16,035 nt of DNA, taken from NCBI GenBank assembly GCA_023423215.1, contig JAFAFZ010000454.1:1-16035 (forward strand), written 5' to 3'. A program made the translations under genes and the position numbers. Every line of letters starts with the position of its first letter. Positions within the stretch are counted from its first letter, which is position 1. The DNA is from Actinomycetes bacterium. GTDB taxonomy: Bacteria; Actinomycetota; Acidimicrobiia; Acidimicrobiales; Microtrichaceae. This document shows positions 7,912-14,919 of the stretch, piece after piece. Under the pieces are notes generated by a model, which worked only from the letters and a program-made list of their open reading frames with translations, made no database searches and was not told the DNA's origin.

Positions 7912-10062
7912 ATGAGCACCACACGTCCGACCCGCCGACGCACCGACCCGTACCGACCCTCGATCCGAGCGGTCCCGAGCACCTCCCGCGGCCGCGGCGA
8001 CCCGTCGCCTCCTCGACCGCTCGGTCCGGCCGACCAGCTCCTCGCTGCGTCCTACGTGGCGCACCTCGAGCACTGCGGCGCCGACCGCGACGTCGTCACG
8101 CCGCTGCTCGACGAGCGTTCACGCCTGGCGTGGCTCGACCCGCTCGTCGCGCACCTGCACCCCGATCCGCGCCGACGTGCGGAGCGCACGGCCGACCCGG
8201 CGGCCGAGCCACCGCCCGAGTGGATCCGCCGTTTCGACGAGACGACCGTCGGCCGCGTCATGGAGCAGCGGGGCCACTGGGAGACCGACCACCTGGCCGT
8301 CGAACTGCACCTGGCCGACGACCGGTCCGTCACCCTGCTGATGCGCATCGACCACGAGCGCAGCAGCACCGTCGCCGACGGGTCGCTGCTCGACGCCAAC
8401 CTGGACCTGGTCCTCGCCTCCGGCGCGTTCGGCGTCGGCAACCACGAACCGTGGTGGGCGCCGCTGGACCCGGCGAAGCTGCGCGCCCGGATCGAGCAGG
8501 CCGCGAGCCACCACCGCCCGCCGCTCGGCGTCGCGCCGCACGAGGGCGTGCAGCCGATCCGACCGCTGCTCGCCTGGCTGTGCAGCCGACTGCCCGCGGG
8601 CGGCACCGGCTACGAGCCCGAGCTGCTCGACGCCTTCGCCGACTCGGTCCGCTCCGATCGCCATCGCAGCCCGAGGTGGCGCCCGTACCGCCCGCGTGAG
8701 CCCGAGGACTGCACCTCGATGGACCTGCGCCTGCGCTACGGCCTGAAGGTCCGCGAGTACGGCTCGAACCTGCTCGACGAGCTACGCGCGCTCGCCGGCG
8801 GCGAGGCCGCCCTCGCCGCGTTGGACGACGCGCCGCTCCCCGACGAGCCGTTCGACCGCACCGGCATCGAGGCCGACATCGTCGACGACGTCTACCGTGT
8901 CCTCGAGCTGTGCGACCTGGCGTGCGATCAGCTCTTCGACGCCGAGATCCGCACCGCCACGCGCCGACTGCTGCACCGCGTCGCGACCCGCAACCCCGCC
9001 ACCTTCCGCCGCAACGGATCGATCCACACGGCTGCAGCAGGGCTGGTCGTCACGGTCGCCCGACGCAACCACCGCATCGACCGCAGCGGCCAGTTCCGCA
9101 GGTCGGCGAAGCAGGTGCACCAGCTGCTCGCCGTGTCCGGCTCGGTGTCCAGCCGCGCCGCGTCGATGCTGCGCACCGCCGGGTTGGACCAGCGTGGTGA
9201 CACTCCCGAGTTCGACGCGGCGTTCCTGACCGGTGCGCGTCGAGCCGATCTGGTCCGGCTGCGCGACGTGCTCGGCACCCTCAGCGTCTACCGGCTCCAG
9301 ATCACCCTCGACGGCATCGAGCCGCCCATCTCTCGCACCGTCGACGTGCTCGGCCACAGCGACCTCGAGCACCTGCACCGCGTCATCCAGACCGTGTTCG
9401 GCTGGGAGGGCACCCGCACCGCCGAGTTCCACGTCGGCCGCTACGTCGAGGGCACCGACGCCACCTACGACCCGCCCTACCGCGTCGCCGACCCGTACCG
9501 CATCGCGCCGCTGCGCGATCGACCCGAGCCGATCGACGGCGGCGAGGACGCACGCTCGTCGGCGCGCCGCTTCGTCGGCCCGCCACCGGATCCCGGGCGG
9601 TGGCGCCGGCCTCCCCTGCCTCCGCCGCACGACTGGGACATCGACGTGGACGGCGAGTGGGAGCACGAGTGGGACGACCACGACCAGGAGGACCAGCTCT
9701 CCAACCTCATCCTCGGTGGTCTGGCGAAGGAAGGCGACACGTTCGAGTACCGCTACGGCGCCACCGACACCTGGGTGCACCGCATCACCGTGTTCGAGGT
9801 CATGGCCATGGGCACCAGCTCACCGCCGTGCCCCCACCTCGTCGACGCGTCACGGGCCGCGCCGCCGGAGGACCTGGGCGGACCGACCGAGTACGGACGG
9901 CTGCTCGACGTGATCGGCACCGACCGTGAGCACCTGGCCGCCGGGGTGCCCGAGTGGGTCACCTGCCCGGTGCGGGCCGGCTCGTTCGATCCGTGGCGGC
10001 CCGATACCGAGCACGTCGACACCGACCGGCTCGCCGCGCTCCTCGCTGAGCTGGTGACCTGA
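7912..10062 (+). CDS. pRiA4b ORF-3-like domain protein with DUF6398-like region
   Basis: 716 aa from ATG 7912. The open frame extends 18 codons upstream but that stretch is not protein-like. The basic, disordered N-terminus is rich in Arg, Pro and Ser. Residues about 322-430 form an all-helical region (CDLACDQLFDAEIRTATRRL onward) resembling DUF6398, a domain often found with pRiA4b ORF-3. Residues about 458-690 match the pRiA4b ORF-3-like family: YRLQITLDGIEPPISR, the FGWEGTRTAEFHVG segment, an acidic insert around WEHEWDDHDQEDQLSNLIL, then FEYRYGATDTWVHRI and a CPHLVDASRAAPPEDLGGP tail. The family is widespread, named from a rhizobial plasmid ORF, and has no settled function. The middle part of the N-terminal half (about 60-250) is not recognised. 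Here it stands alone as a single-gene unit. Confidence 0.85.
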   Translation: MSTTRPTRRRTDPYRPSIRAVPSTSRGRGDPSPPRPLGPADQLLAASYVAHLEHCGADRDVVTPLLDERSRLAWLDPLVAHLHPDPRRRAERTADPAAEPPPEWIRRFDETTVGRVMEQRGHWETDHLAVELHLADDRSVTLLMRIDHERSSTVADGSLLDANLDLVLASGAFGVGNHEPWWAPLDPAKLRARIEQAASHHRPPLGVAPHEGVQPIRPLLAWLCSRLPAGGTGYEPELLDAFADSVRSDRHRSPRWRPYRPREPEDCTSMDLRLRYGLKVREYGSNLLDELRALAGGEAALAALDDAPLPDEPFDRTGIEADIVDDVYRVLELCDLACDQLFDAEIRTATRRLLHRVATRNPATFRRNGSIHTAAAGLVVTVARRNHRIDRSGQFRRSAKQVHQLLAVSGSVSSRAASMLRTAGLDQRGDTPEFDAAFLTGARRADLVRLRDVLGTLSVYRLQITLDGIEPPISRTVDVLGHSDLEHLHRVIQTVFGWEGTRTAEFHVGRYVEGTDATYDPPYRVADPYRIAPLRDRPEPIDGGEDARSSARRFVGPPPDPGRWRRPPLPPPHDWDIDVDGEWEHEWDDHDQEDQLSNLILGGLAKEGDTFEYRYGATDTWVHRITVFEVMAMGTSSPPCPHLVDASRAAPPEDLGGPTEYGRLLDVIGTDREHLAAGVPEWVTCPVRAGSFDPWRPDTEHVDTDRLAALLAELVT

Positions 10063-10079
10063 GCGCCGGGCCGGCGCTC
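10061..10079 (+). terminator. GC-rich hairpin at the end of the pRiA4b ORF-3 gene
   Basis: GAGCGCCG (10061-10068) pairs perfectly with CGGCGCTC (10072-10079) around GGC. The left arm includes the last two bases of the TGA stop. It is followed by TCTCCCC rather than a T-run, as is common for actinobacterial terminators. Confidence 0.6.
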
Positions 10080-10165
10080 TCTCCCCGCTACCCGGTCGCA
10101 AGCCGGTCGCGCACGACCCAAGTGCCCGCATCGAGGCCGGCGGACCGGGAGTCGGCACGGCGGCC

Positions 10166-10185
10166 GACCGCCCCGGTTGGCGGTC
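10166..10185 (-). terminator. Hairpin overlapping the carotenoid oxygenase stop
   Basis: GACCGCC (10166-10172) pairs with GGCGGTC (10179-10185) around CCGGTT: a 7-bp stem that includes part of the minus-strand TGA stop (10186-10184). No T-run. Together with the hairpin at 10061 it separates two convergent genes. Confidence 0.5.
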
Positions 10186-11723
10186 AGGCGTCGGGCACCC
10201 AGGTCCCGTGGAATCCGAACGGCACCCGCACCGGCAGCGGCACCTCGGCGATCGGTCCGGCGGCGACGTCCATCGCGTCGAACACGGCGAAGGACGACAG
10301 ATCGGTCTGGCGGTTCCAGACATACGTCATGACCCAGCCCTTCCCCTCGGGCGCGTCCTCAGCCGCCGGCACGTAGTACACCTCGCCGCCGCGCAGGTCG
10401 TCGCCCGGCTCCCACACGTCCTCCCGACCGGTCGCCAGGTCCAGGTGAAAGATGCCCGCCAGCTCGAACCCGTACTCCGCCTCGGGTGGCGTCGTCGTGG
10501 CGAACCAGCCGTGGTTCGCCTCACGCCCCGCACGGCGACGGTCCAGGGCGGGCAGGTCCATCGGCCGGTCGTGCAGCTGCTGCTCGGCGAAGGTCAGCGA
10601 CGGACCTCCGGTCCCGATGCGCCACTCGGTCAGGTACGACGGCACCAGGTCGCCACGCGGCCCGAACGACTCGTCCGCCCGGTGCACCCGCACCACCACG
10701 TCGTCGCCGTCACGATGCGCGTTGAACCCGTGGAACACGAAGCACCGCGGGATGTCGACCCAGCGGATCGACGAGCCGTCACCGTCCAACGGCATGATGC
10801 CGACCCGGCACGGACCGTTCGGGTCCCAGTGGAACGGCACCGCCGGGTTCGGGTTCGACTCGTCCGCCCCGAACATCACCGGCCCGATCCAGAACACGAC
10901 GTCACGATCGGTGATCGCAAAGTCGTGGATCATCGTCACCTCGTCCACCGGCACCGGGCTCACGACGTCGAGCGTCCCCGACGGGTCGGCCGCGTAGTAG
11001 GTCAGCGCAGGGCGCAGGAACTCGTAGCCGAAGAAGTGCATGCGACCCGTGTCCGGATCGATCTTCGGGTGCGCCGTCATCGTCTCGCCCAACCGGCTGC
11101 CGTAGCTGTGCGCGCCCACCGTCGACAGGTCCGCTGTCGACAGCTCGAAGGGCCAGCCGACCTCACCGAAGCTCAACAGCTTCCCGCCGTGGGACACGAC
11201 GGCGACGTTGCTCTGGTTGTTCTCCCGCCCGGGCGGTCCGCCGAACTCCATCAGGCCCTTGCCCGCCTGCTGCAGCGGCGTCTGCACGTATCGGTTGCGG
11301 TACCACGTCGCCCGACCGTTCTCGAGCCGCACGCCGTGCACCATCCCGTCGCCCAGGAACCAGTGCAGCGGCTCGCCCGACGCCGAGTTCGACCCGTTGC
11401 GCACGAACAGCCCGTTCAGCTCCCCGCGGCAGCTCACCCGTGACCTTCAGGTCGGTCACCGTCTCCTCGGTGCTGACCGGTGCGAAGTTGCCCTGCACCC
11501 AGTACGGACGACTCGGGTCGTACGGCGGGATCACCCGGGTCGTGGTGGAGGCGCCCGCTCCCGCCACCGCGCTGCCGCCCGCTGCGGCCGGGCCCTCGGA
11601 GCCGCCATCCCCACAGCCGACCAGGCCCATGCCCGCGCCCGCTGCGCCCAGCCCGAGCAGGGTCAGTGCCGTTCGTCGCGGCATGCCCGCCGCACCGGAT
11701 CCGCCCGCGATCGGCTGCGCCAT
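10184..11723 (-). pseudogene. Carotenoid oxygenase family protein, single-base frameshift near the 5' end
   Basis: Two overlapping frames join into one carotenoid cleavage oxygenase. The first (ATG 11723) carries a twin-arginine signal (PRRTALTLLGLG) with a lipobox-like LVGC, then VTDLKVTGELPRG. The second begins with ELNGLFVRNGSNSASG, the family's conserved opening. They match if one base is removed from the C4 run at 11422-11425 (GGGG on the coding strand), giving about 512 aa and GELPRELNGLFVRNG. All four iron-ligand His motifs are present: TAHPK, MIHDF, FHGFNAH and C-terminal FGFHGTW. The enzyme would oxidatively cleave a polyene or related double bond outside the membrane. A TACAGT (11780-11775) is a possible -10. 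Either a real inactivating mutation or a base-call error could explain the shift; the otherwise clean downstream frame favours a recent event or an error. Confidence 0.88.
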
Positions 11724-11810
11724 GTCCGTCCCCCGTCCCACCGTGCCCGCCGACCCCCTCGACCGAGCGCACGGACTGTAGGCGACGGCGACATCCTCCG
11801 ACCCGCCCGT

Positions 11811-13415
11811 TCAGTCCCCGGCGCCGCGATGCTCGAGTCGGCCGCGTTCGCTGACGGCGTCGCTGAAGACGCCGAGCACGGCGAGCACGTCCGCATCGAT
11901 GCGGTAGATCGCCTCCTGCTCGTACTCCCGGGCAATGCGGCGCACCGTCTCGACGTCGACGCCCCACACGAGCAGCCCGCCCTCGGCGAACTCGTCGTCG
12001 TAGCTGCGCCCGTCCGCACGGATCACCGTCGCCCCGGCCCGAAACAGATCCGCCGCCAGGGACACGGTCTGCTCATCGTTCACCTCGGCCGAGCGTCGCC
12101 GACCGAACGGGTTCCACGCCGTCACGCCGAACACCTCGCCCGGGAACGGCCACGCCTCGACCGCCTCACGCCCGCACAGGTCGACCCGCTCCCCCGGCGC
12201 CAGCTCGGCGACGACGGCGGTGCGCAGGTAGTTCGCCCAACGTGCGTGGTCGCCACGCTGCACGGTGCGCCCGCCGTACACGGCCGCGAGCGATGGGCCG
12301 AGCTCGTCGGCGACGTGGCGCACCCGGTCGTAGAGCGCCATCGCCTCGGGGGCGTCGAGCGTCTCGGCGACCAGGTCGCCCTCGACCACGAGCATGCGCT
12401 CGTGCCACACCACCTTCACGAAGCCGTACCCGTTGTTCAGGGCGTTGACCTCGGCGAGCAGCTCGGCCGAGTCGTCCACGTCCTCGATCACCAGGGCGAA
12501 GATGCGCAGCCGCGCCGGGTCGCCCGCCAGGATGCGTGCGTACACCGGCACGCCGTACGCCGAGAGCACGTAGTCCCCGTCGTCGTCCTTCAGCAGCACG
12601 TCGGGACCGAAGCACTCGACCAGCGCCGCCTCGACCGAGTCCACGATCGGCAGCAGCTCGTCCTGGGGCATCAGGTAGGTCGCCCACTCGCCCTGCACGA
12701 TGCGCACCGGCGTCGCCGGCTCGAGGGGCAGGACGACCGTGACCTCGCCGGGGTCGAGCACGTCGACGGCCTCGAACAGGAAGCGCGGGTTCACCGGCAC
12801 CTCGCCAGTGCCGTGGGTCGACAGCGCCGGCAGCTCGTGCACGTTCGAGCCGAGCTCGTGCCACACGACCGAGGTGCGCAGACCGGCCGGCGTCACGGCC
12901 AGCCGGAACATCGGCTCGGATCGGTCCTCGTCCAGGAACGGACCGTTGGGCGCCTCGCGGGACAGCCGCGCCAGGTGGTGCAGCGCGAACGCGTCCACCA
13001 CCGCGGTGGGGCCGTCCATCTGGTCGAACTGCGCGGCGAACTCGTCGACCGCGGGGAACGAGGCGCCGAGCAACGGCGTCGCGAACGAGCCGCCCGCACC
13101 GGACATCTCGACCTGGTGCACGCCGTCGTCGCCGAGTCGCACCGAGAGCACCGCCGTGCCGGTCTCGCCCGAGGCGAAGGGCCACGCCGCGACGGTGCGC
13201 GGCGAGATCATCAGCGCATAGTCACGAGCGTCGAGCCCGGCGTCCCAGCGAGCCATGCGGTGCTGATCGGTCGCCCACCACGTCCGCCGACCGCCGCTGC
13301 CGGCGACGAGCACCATGCCGCGGCCGATGCGCTCATCGGTGTCGCAGAACGGCACGACGCGCCGCTGCACGGCCTCCCACTCGGCCTCGCCGATCTCCAG
13401 CTCGAACTCGCTCAT
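11811..13415 (-). CDS. Large protein with two DNA sliding-clamp-like domains, YbjN-like and DUF3293-like domains
   Basis: 534 aa from ATG 13415, which overlaps a small upstream ORF by ATGA. A very long open frame continues upstream to 14780, but that part is a shadow of the VOC gene. Residues about 1-130 resemble DnaN domain 2: WWATDQHRMARWDAG matches the clamp's ATDxHRLA segment, followed by ALMISPRTVAAW, VLSVRLGDDGVHQVE and ATPLLGASFPAVDEF. Residues about 137-251 resemble DnaN domain 3: EVPVNPRFLFEAVDVLDPGE and VRIVQGEWATYLMP match the fNPxYLxdaL...yliMP pattern. Residues about 255-385 look YbjN-like (DDDGDYVLSAYGVPVYARIL, then NALNNGYGFVKVVW). Residues about 395-525 have DUF3293 features: FGVTAWNPFG, a following N, and EGGLLVWGVD. 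The clamp reading is my own motif comparison; the C-terminal DUF call is moderate. Function unknown. It is expected to be cytosolic. Confidence 0.8.
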   Translation of the reverse strand: MSEFELEIGEAEWEAVQRRVVPFCDTDERIGRGMVLVAGSGGRRTWWATDQHRMARWDAGLDARDYALMISPRTVAAWPFASGETGTAVLSVRLGDDGVHQVEMSGAGGSFATPLLGASFPAVDEFAAQFDQMDGPTAVVDAFALHHLARLSREAPNGPFLDEDRSEPMFRLAVTPAGLRTSVVWHELGSNVHELPALSTHGTGEVPVNPRFLFEAVDVLDPGEVTVVLPLEPATPVRIVQGEWATYLMPQDELLPIVDSVEAALVECFGPDVLLKDDDGDYVLSAYGVPVYARILAGDPARLRIFALVIEDVDDSAELLAEVNALNNGYGFVKVVWHERMLVVEGDLVAETLDAPEAMALYDRVRHVADELGPSLAAVYGGRTVQRGDHARWANYLRTAVVAELAPGERVDLCGREAVEAWPFPGEVFGVTAWNPFGRRRSAEVNDEQTVSLAADLFRAGATVIRADGRSYDDEFAEGGLLVWGVDVETVRRIAREYEQEAIYRIDADVLAVLGVFSDAVSERGRLEHRGAGD

Positions 13416-13591
13416 GCGTCGATCACCGTCACAGTCTCGCCGCCGTCGCGCGACACGGCGACGCGGGCGGAGCGGCCTCGCCACTTGGTTGTCGGATCGG
13501 CCTCGCGCGCTGCGCGGCGGTTCGTGCGCGTCGCGTGTTTGCCGTCGACCGGGCGCGGGTACCCGTTCCCGTCCGGCGCCGGACGCGGCAT
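13412..13591 (-). CDS. Small basic hypothetical protein coupled to the clamp-like gene
   Basis: 59 aa from ATG 13591, ending in TGA at 13414-13412 so that it overlaps the next ATG (13415) as ATGA, the classic coupling arrangement. The product is rich in Arg, Lys and Pro; its C-terminus, SARVAVSRDGGETVTVIDA, looks like a small beta-strand pair. No family recognised. It is supported by the coupling and a plausible composition; against it, there is no clear ribosome binding site and GC-rich DNA yields many open frames. If real, it is the first gene of an operon with the clamp-like protein. Confidence 0.45.
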   Translation of the reverse strand: MPRPAPDGNGYPRPVDGKHATRTNRRAAREADPTTKWRGRSARVAVSRDGGETVTVIDA

Positions 13592-13631
13592 CGTCGAGTC
13601 GACGAGCTGACCCGAGGCCGGGGGGGGCGAC

Positions 13632-13638
13632 AGGAGGG
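13632..13638 (+). promoter_or_regulatory. Strong ribosome binding site of the small membrane protein
   Basis: AGGAGGG followed by a 5-nt spacer and ATG 13644. It is close to an ideal Shine-Dalgarno and is the main reason to accept the short gene after it. A run of eight G (13620-13627) lies just upstream. Confidence 0.75.
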
Positions 13639-13643
13639 CAACC

Positions 13644-13808
13644 ATGCAGCAGCACACCGACCGACCGCAGGCGATGTGGTGGGAGGGACGTCTCGCGACC
13701 GGGTTCGTGCGCGACGAGGACCCGGGTCGCATGCTCCTCACCGCGCTGGGCCTCAGCGCGGGCGTCTGGATCGTGCTGGCCGGACTGCTCACCGCACTCC
13801 TGCGCTGA
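13644..13808 (+). CDS. Small single-span membrane protein
   Basis: 54 aa, ATG with an excellent AGGAGGG. A polar N-terminus with tryptophans (MWWEGRLATGFVRDEDPGR, residues 11-29) is followed by one hydrophobic segment at about 31-53 (LLTALGLSAGVWIVLAGLL) and a terminal Arg. This is a typical one-span inner-membrane small protein with the N-terminus probably cytoplasmic. No family recognised. It is transcribed divergently from the 59-aa ORF and the clamp-like gene, and faces the palindromic repeats downstream. The start, ribosome binding site, membrane segment and stop all agree, so I regard it as a real gene despite its size. Confidence 0.75.
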   Translation: MQQHTDRPQAMWWEGRLATGFVRDEDPGRMLLTALGLSAGVWIVLAGLLTALLR

Positions 13809-13843
13809 CGGCACGGGCGCTGATCCGGCGCCGCCCCGTCGAA

Positions 13844-13886
13844 CTCGGAACGAACCGACCGTCCCACGAACGGAACGTTCCGAGAA
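13844..13886. repeat. 43-bp palindromic repeat, copy 1
   Basis: Starts CTCGGAACGAACCGACCG and ends CGGAACGTTCCGAGAA. CTCGGAACG (13844-13852) is the inverse of CGTTCCGAG (13875-13883), a 9-bp stem. The 12-bp perfect palindrome CGGAACGTTCCG lies at 13871-13882. The second copy follows 61 bp later. Confidence 0.85.
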
Positions 13887-13904
13887 CCCGACGGCCCGAA
13901 CGAG

Positions 13905-13947
13905 CTCGGAACGAACCGACCGATTGACGAACGGAACGTTCCGAGAA
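13905..13947. repeat. 43-bp palindromic repeat, copy 2
   Basis: Same as copy 1 apart from a few bases in the middle (ATTGACGAA in place of TCCCACGAA). Both the 9-bp stem arms and the 12-bp palindrome (13932-13943) are conserved, so the changes are confined to the loop. Confidence 0.85.
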
Positions 13948-13966
13948 GGTGGCGGCAGGGGCCGGT

Positions 13967-14002
13967 CGATCGGTCGCAGCCGCCGGCGACGCGCGCCGAT
14001 CG
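13967..14002. repeat. Imperfect inverted repeat
   Basis: CGATCGG (13967-13973) pairs with CCGATCG (13996-14002). The adjoining GTCGC and GCGAC inside the loop can extend it with a bulge. Its role is unknown. Confidence 0.4.
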
Positions 14003-14024
14003 CCGACGCGCACCACCAACGACC

Positions 14025-14042
14025 GGCGCCGCCCCCGGCGCC
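14025..14042 (-). terminator. GC hairpin downstream of the VOC gene
   Basis: GGCGCCG (14025-14031) pairs with CGGCGCC (14036-14042) around CCCC, five bases beyond the VOC stop codon on the minus strand. An all-GC 7-bp stem without a T-run. Confidence 0.5.
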
Positions 14043-14047
14043 CGAGA

Positions 14048-14815
14048 TCAGTGGTCGAGGTACTCGGGCTTGGTCGAGGCGAGACCGAACACCGCACCGG
14101 CCGGGTCGGCCACCAGCGAACCGCGACCGAAGTCCATGTCGTCCGGAGGCATGACGACCGTGCCGCCGAGCTCGACCGCACGATCGGTCGACGCGTCGCA
14201 GTCCTCGGCACCGAACCACACCGACCACGCCGGGAACTCGCCCTCGTTCGCGACGTGCGCCCCGCACACGATGCGACCGTCGACCGTGAAGAGCGCGCTG
14301 GTGTCGCTGCTGGCCTGGTCGTCGATGCCCCAGCCGAACGCGGCGGTGTAGAAGTCCCGCGCGACGGCCAGGTCGGTGGCAGCGAGCTCGTTCCAGCCGA
14401 ACGAGCCCGGCTCGTTGACGATGCCGCAGCCCGGGTGCTGGTCCGGCTGCCAGACCGAGATGAAGGTGCCGTTCGGGTCCTGGGCGACGCCCATCCGGCC
14501 CGAGTCCATGATGTCCATGCCCGGCACCACGACCGTGCCGCCGGCAGCCTCGACGGCGGCGAGCGACGCGTCGGCATCGGTGACCGAGACGTAGACCGTC
14601 CAGAACGGCGGCATCTCGGCGCTCTCCTGCGGGCCGACGCCCGCCACCCGCTGCCCTCGCAGCGTGAACTGGGCGTAGGGCAGGTCGGGCACGTCCGACC
14701 GCTCGACGTCCCAGCCGAAGAGGCCGGTGTAGAAGGCAATCGCGGCGTCCAGGTCGGGCACGCCGACGTCCACCCAACACGGCGTTCCGGGCTCGTACGA
14801 GGTTCGTTCCGGCAT
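14048..14815 (-). CDS. Two-domain VOC (glyoxalase/bleomycin-resistance fold) family protein
   Basis: 255 aa from ATG 14815, with GGGGG 9 nt upstream; an in-frame ATG at 14830 would add five residues. Two repeated VOC modules: residues about 8-125 (CWVDVGVPDLDAAIAFYTGLFGW ... GVAQDPNGTFISVWQP) and about 138-252 (FGWNELAATDLAVARDFYTAAFGW ... LVADPAGAVFGL). Each has the paired beta-alpha-beta-beta-beta pattern with the FYTxxFGW and DPxGxxF signatures. The arrangement resembles the hydroxylase-like CFP-30B group of actinobacterial VOC proteins. The substrate is not predictable: VOC proteins include isomerases, dioxygenases and drug-binding proteins. It is a single-gene unit divergent from the DUF72 gene, with a promoter-like region between them. 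Confidence 0.93.
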   Translation of the reverse strand: MPERTSYEPGTPCWVDVGVPDLDAAIAFYTGLFGWDVERSDVPDLPYAQFTLRGQRVAGVGPQESAEMPPFWTVYVSVTDADASLAAVEAAGGTVVVPGMDIMDSGRMGVAQDPNGTFISVWQPDQHPGCGIVNEPGSFGWNELAATDLAVARDFYTAAFGWGIDDQASSDTSALFTVDGRIVCGAHVANEGEFPAWSVWFGAEDCDASTDRAVELGGTVVMPPDDMDFGRGSLVADPAGAVFGLASTKPEYLDH

Positions 14816-14845
14816 CTCACACACCCCCATGTGTCGTCCACGACG

Positions 14846-14874
14846 ACCCTACGACCGGCGTGTGACAGCGTCAC
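14846..14874 (-). promoter_or_regulatory. Candidate promoter of the VOC gene
   Basis: On the minus strand GTGACG (14874-14869), a 17-nt spacer, then TAGGGT (14851-14846). This is a good sigma-70-type spacing with TAnnnT -10, ending about 30 nt before ATG 14815. Confidence 0.5.
14862..14874. promoter_or_regulatory. Palindrome GTGAC-AGC-GTCAC, candidate operator
   Basis: A 13-bp perfect inverted repeat overlapping the proposed VOC -35 in the divergent VOC/DUF72 spacer. Its position suits a dimeric repressor. No regulator gene is in the window. Confidence 0.4.
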
Positions 14875-14905
14875 CCCCTCGTGTCCGGACCGGCGGGAGC
14901 GCCCC

Positions 14906-14911
14906 TACGCT
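14906..14911 (+). promoter_or_regulatory. Candidate -10 box of the DUF72 gene, leaderless arrangement
   Basis: TACGCT fits TAnnnT and ends 8 nt before ATG 14920, so the transcript would begin at about the start codon. No ribosome binding site precedes the ATG and no clear -35 is visible. Confidence 0.35.
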
Positions 14912-14919
14912 CGACGGCG

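Noticed and set aside
10208..11443. Long plus-strand open frame opposite the carotenoid oxygenase
   Set aside because: Shadow of the real minus-strand gene: His/Arg/Val-rich low-complexity translation, while the minus strand shows all family motifs.
11208..13610. 800-codon plus-strand open frame
   Set aside because: Antisense of the clamp-like gene and oxygenase; composition is typical of a high-GC shadow frame, with no domain or ribosome binding site.
13871..13882. CGGAACGTTCCG as a LexA/SOS box
   Set aside because: The known Gram-positive box needs about four bases between GAAC and GTTC; here they are adjacent.
13416..14780. Upstream extension of the clamp-like frame to a 989-residue open frame
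   Set aside because: The extension runs antisense-in-phase through the VOC gene and repeats, is arginine/glycine-rich and matches nothing. ATG 13415 is the proper start.
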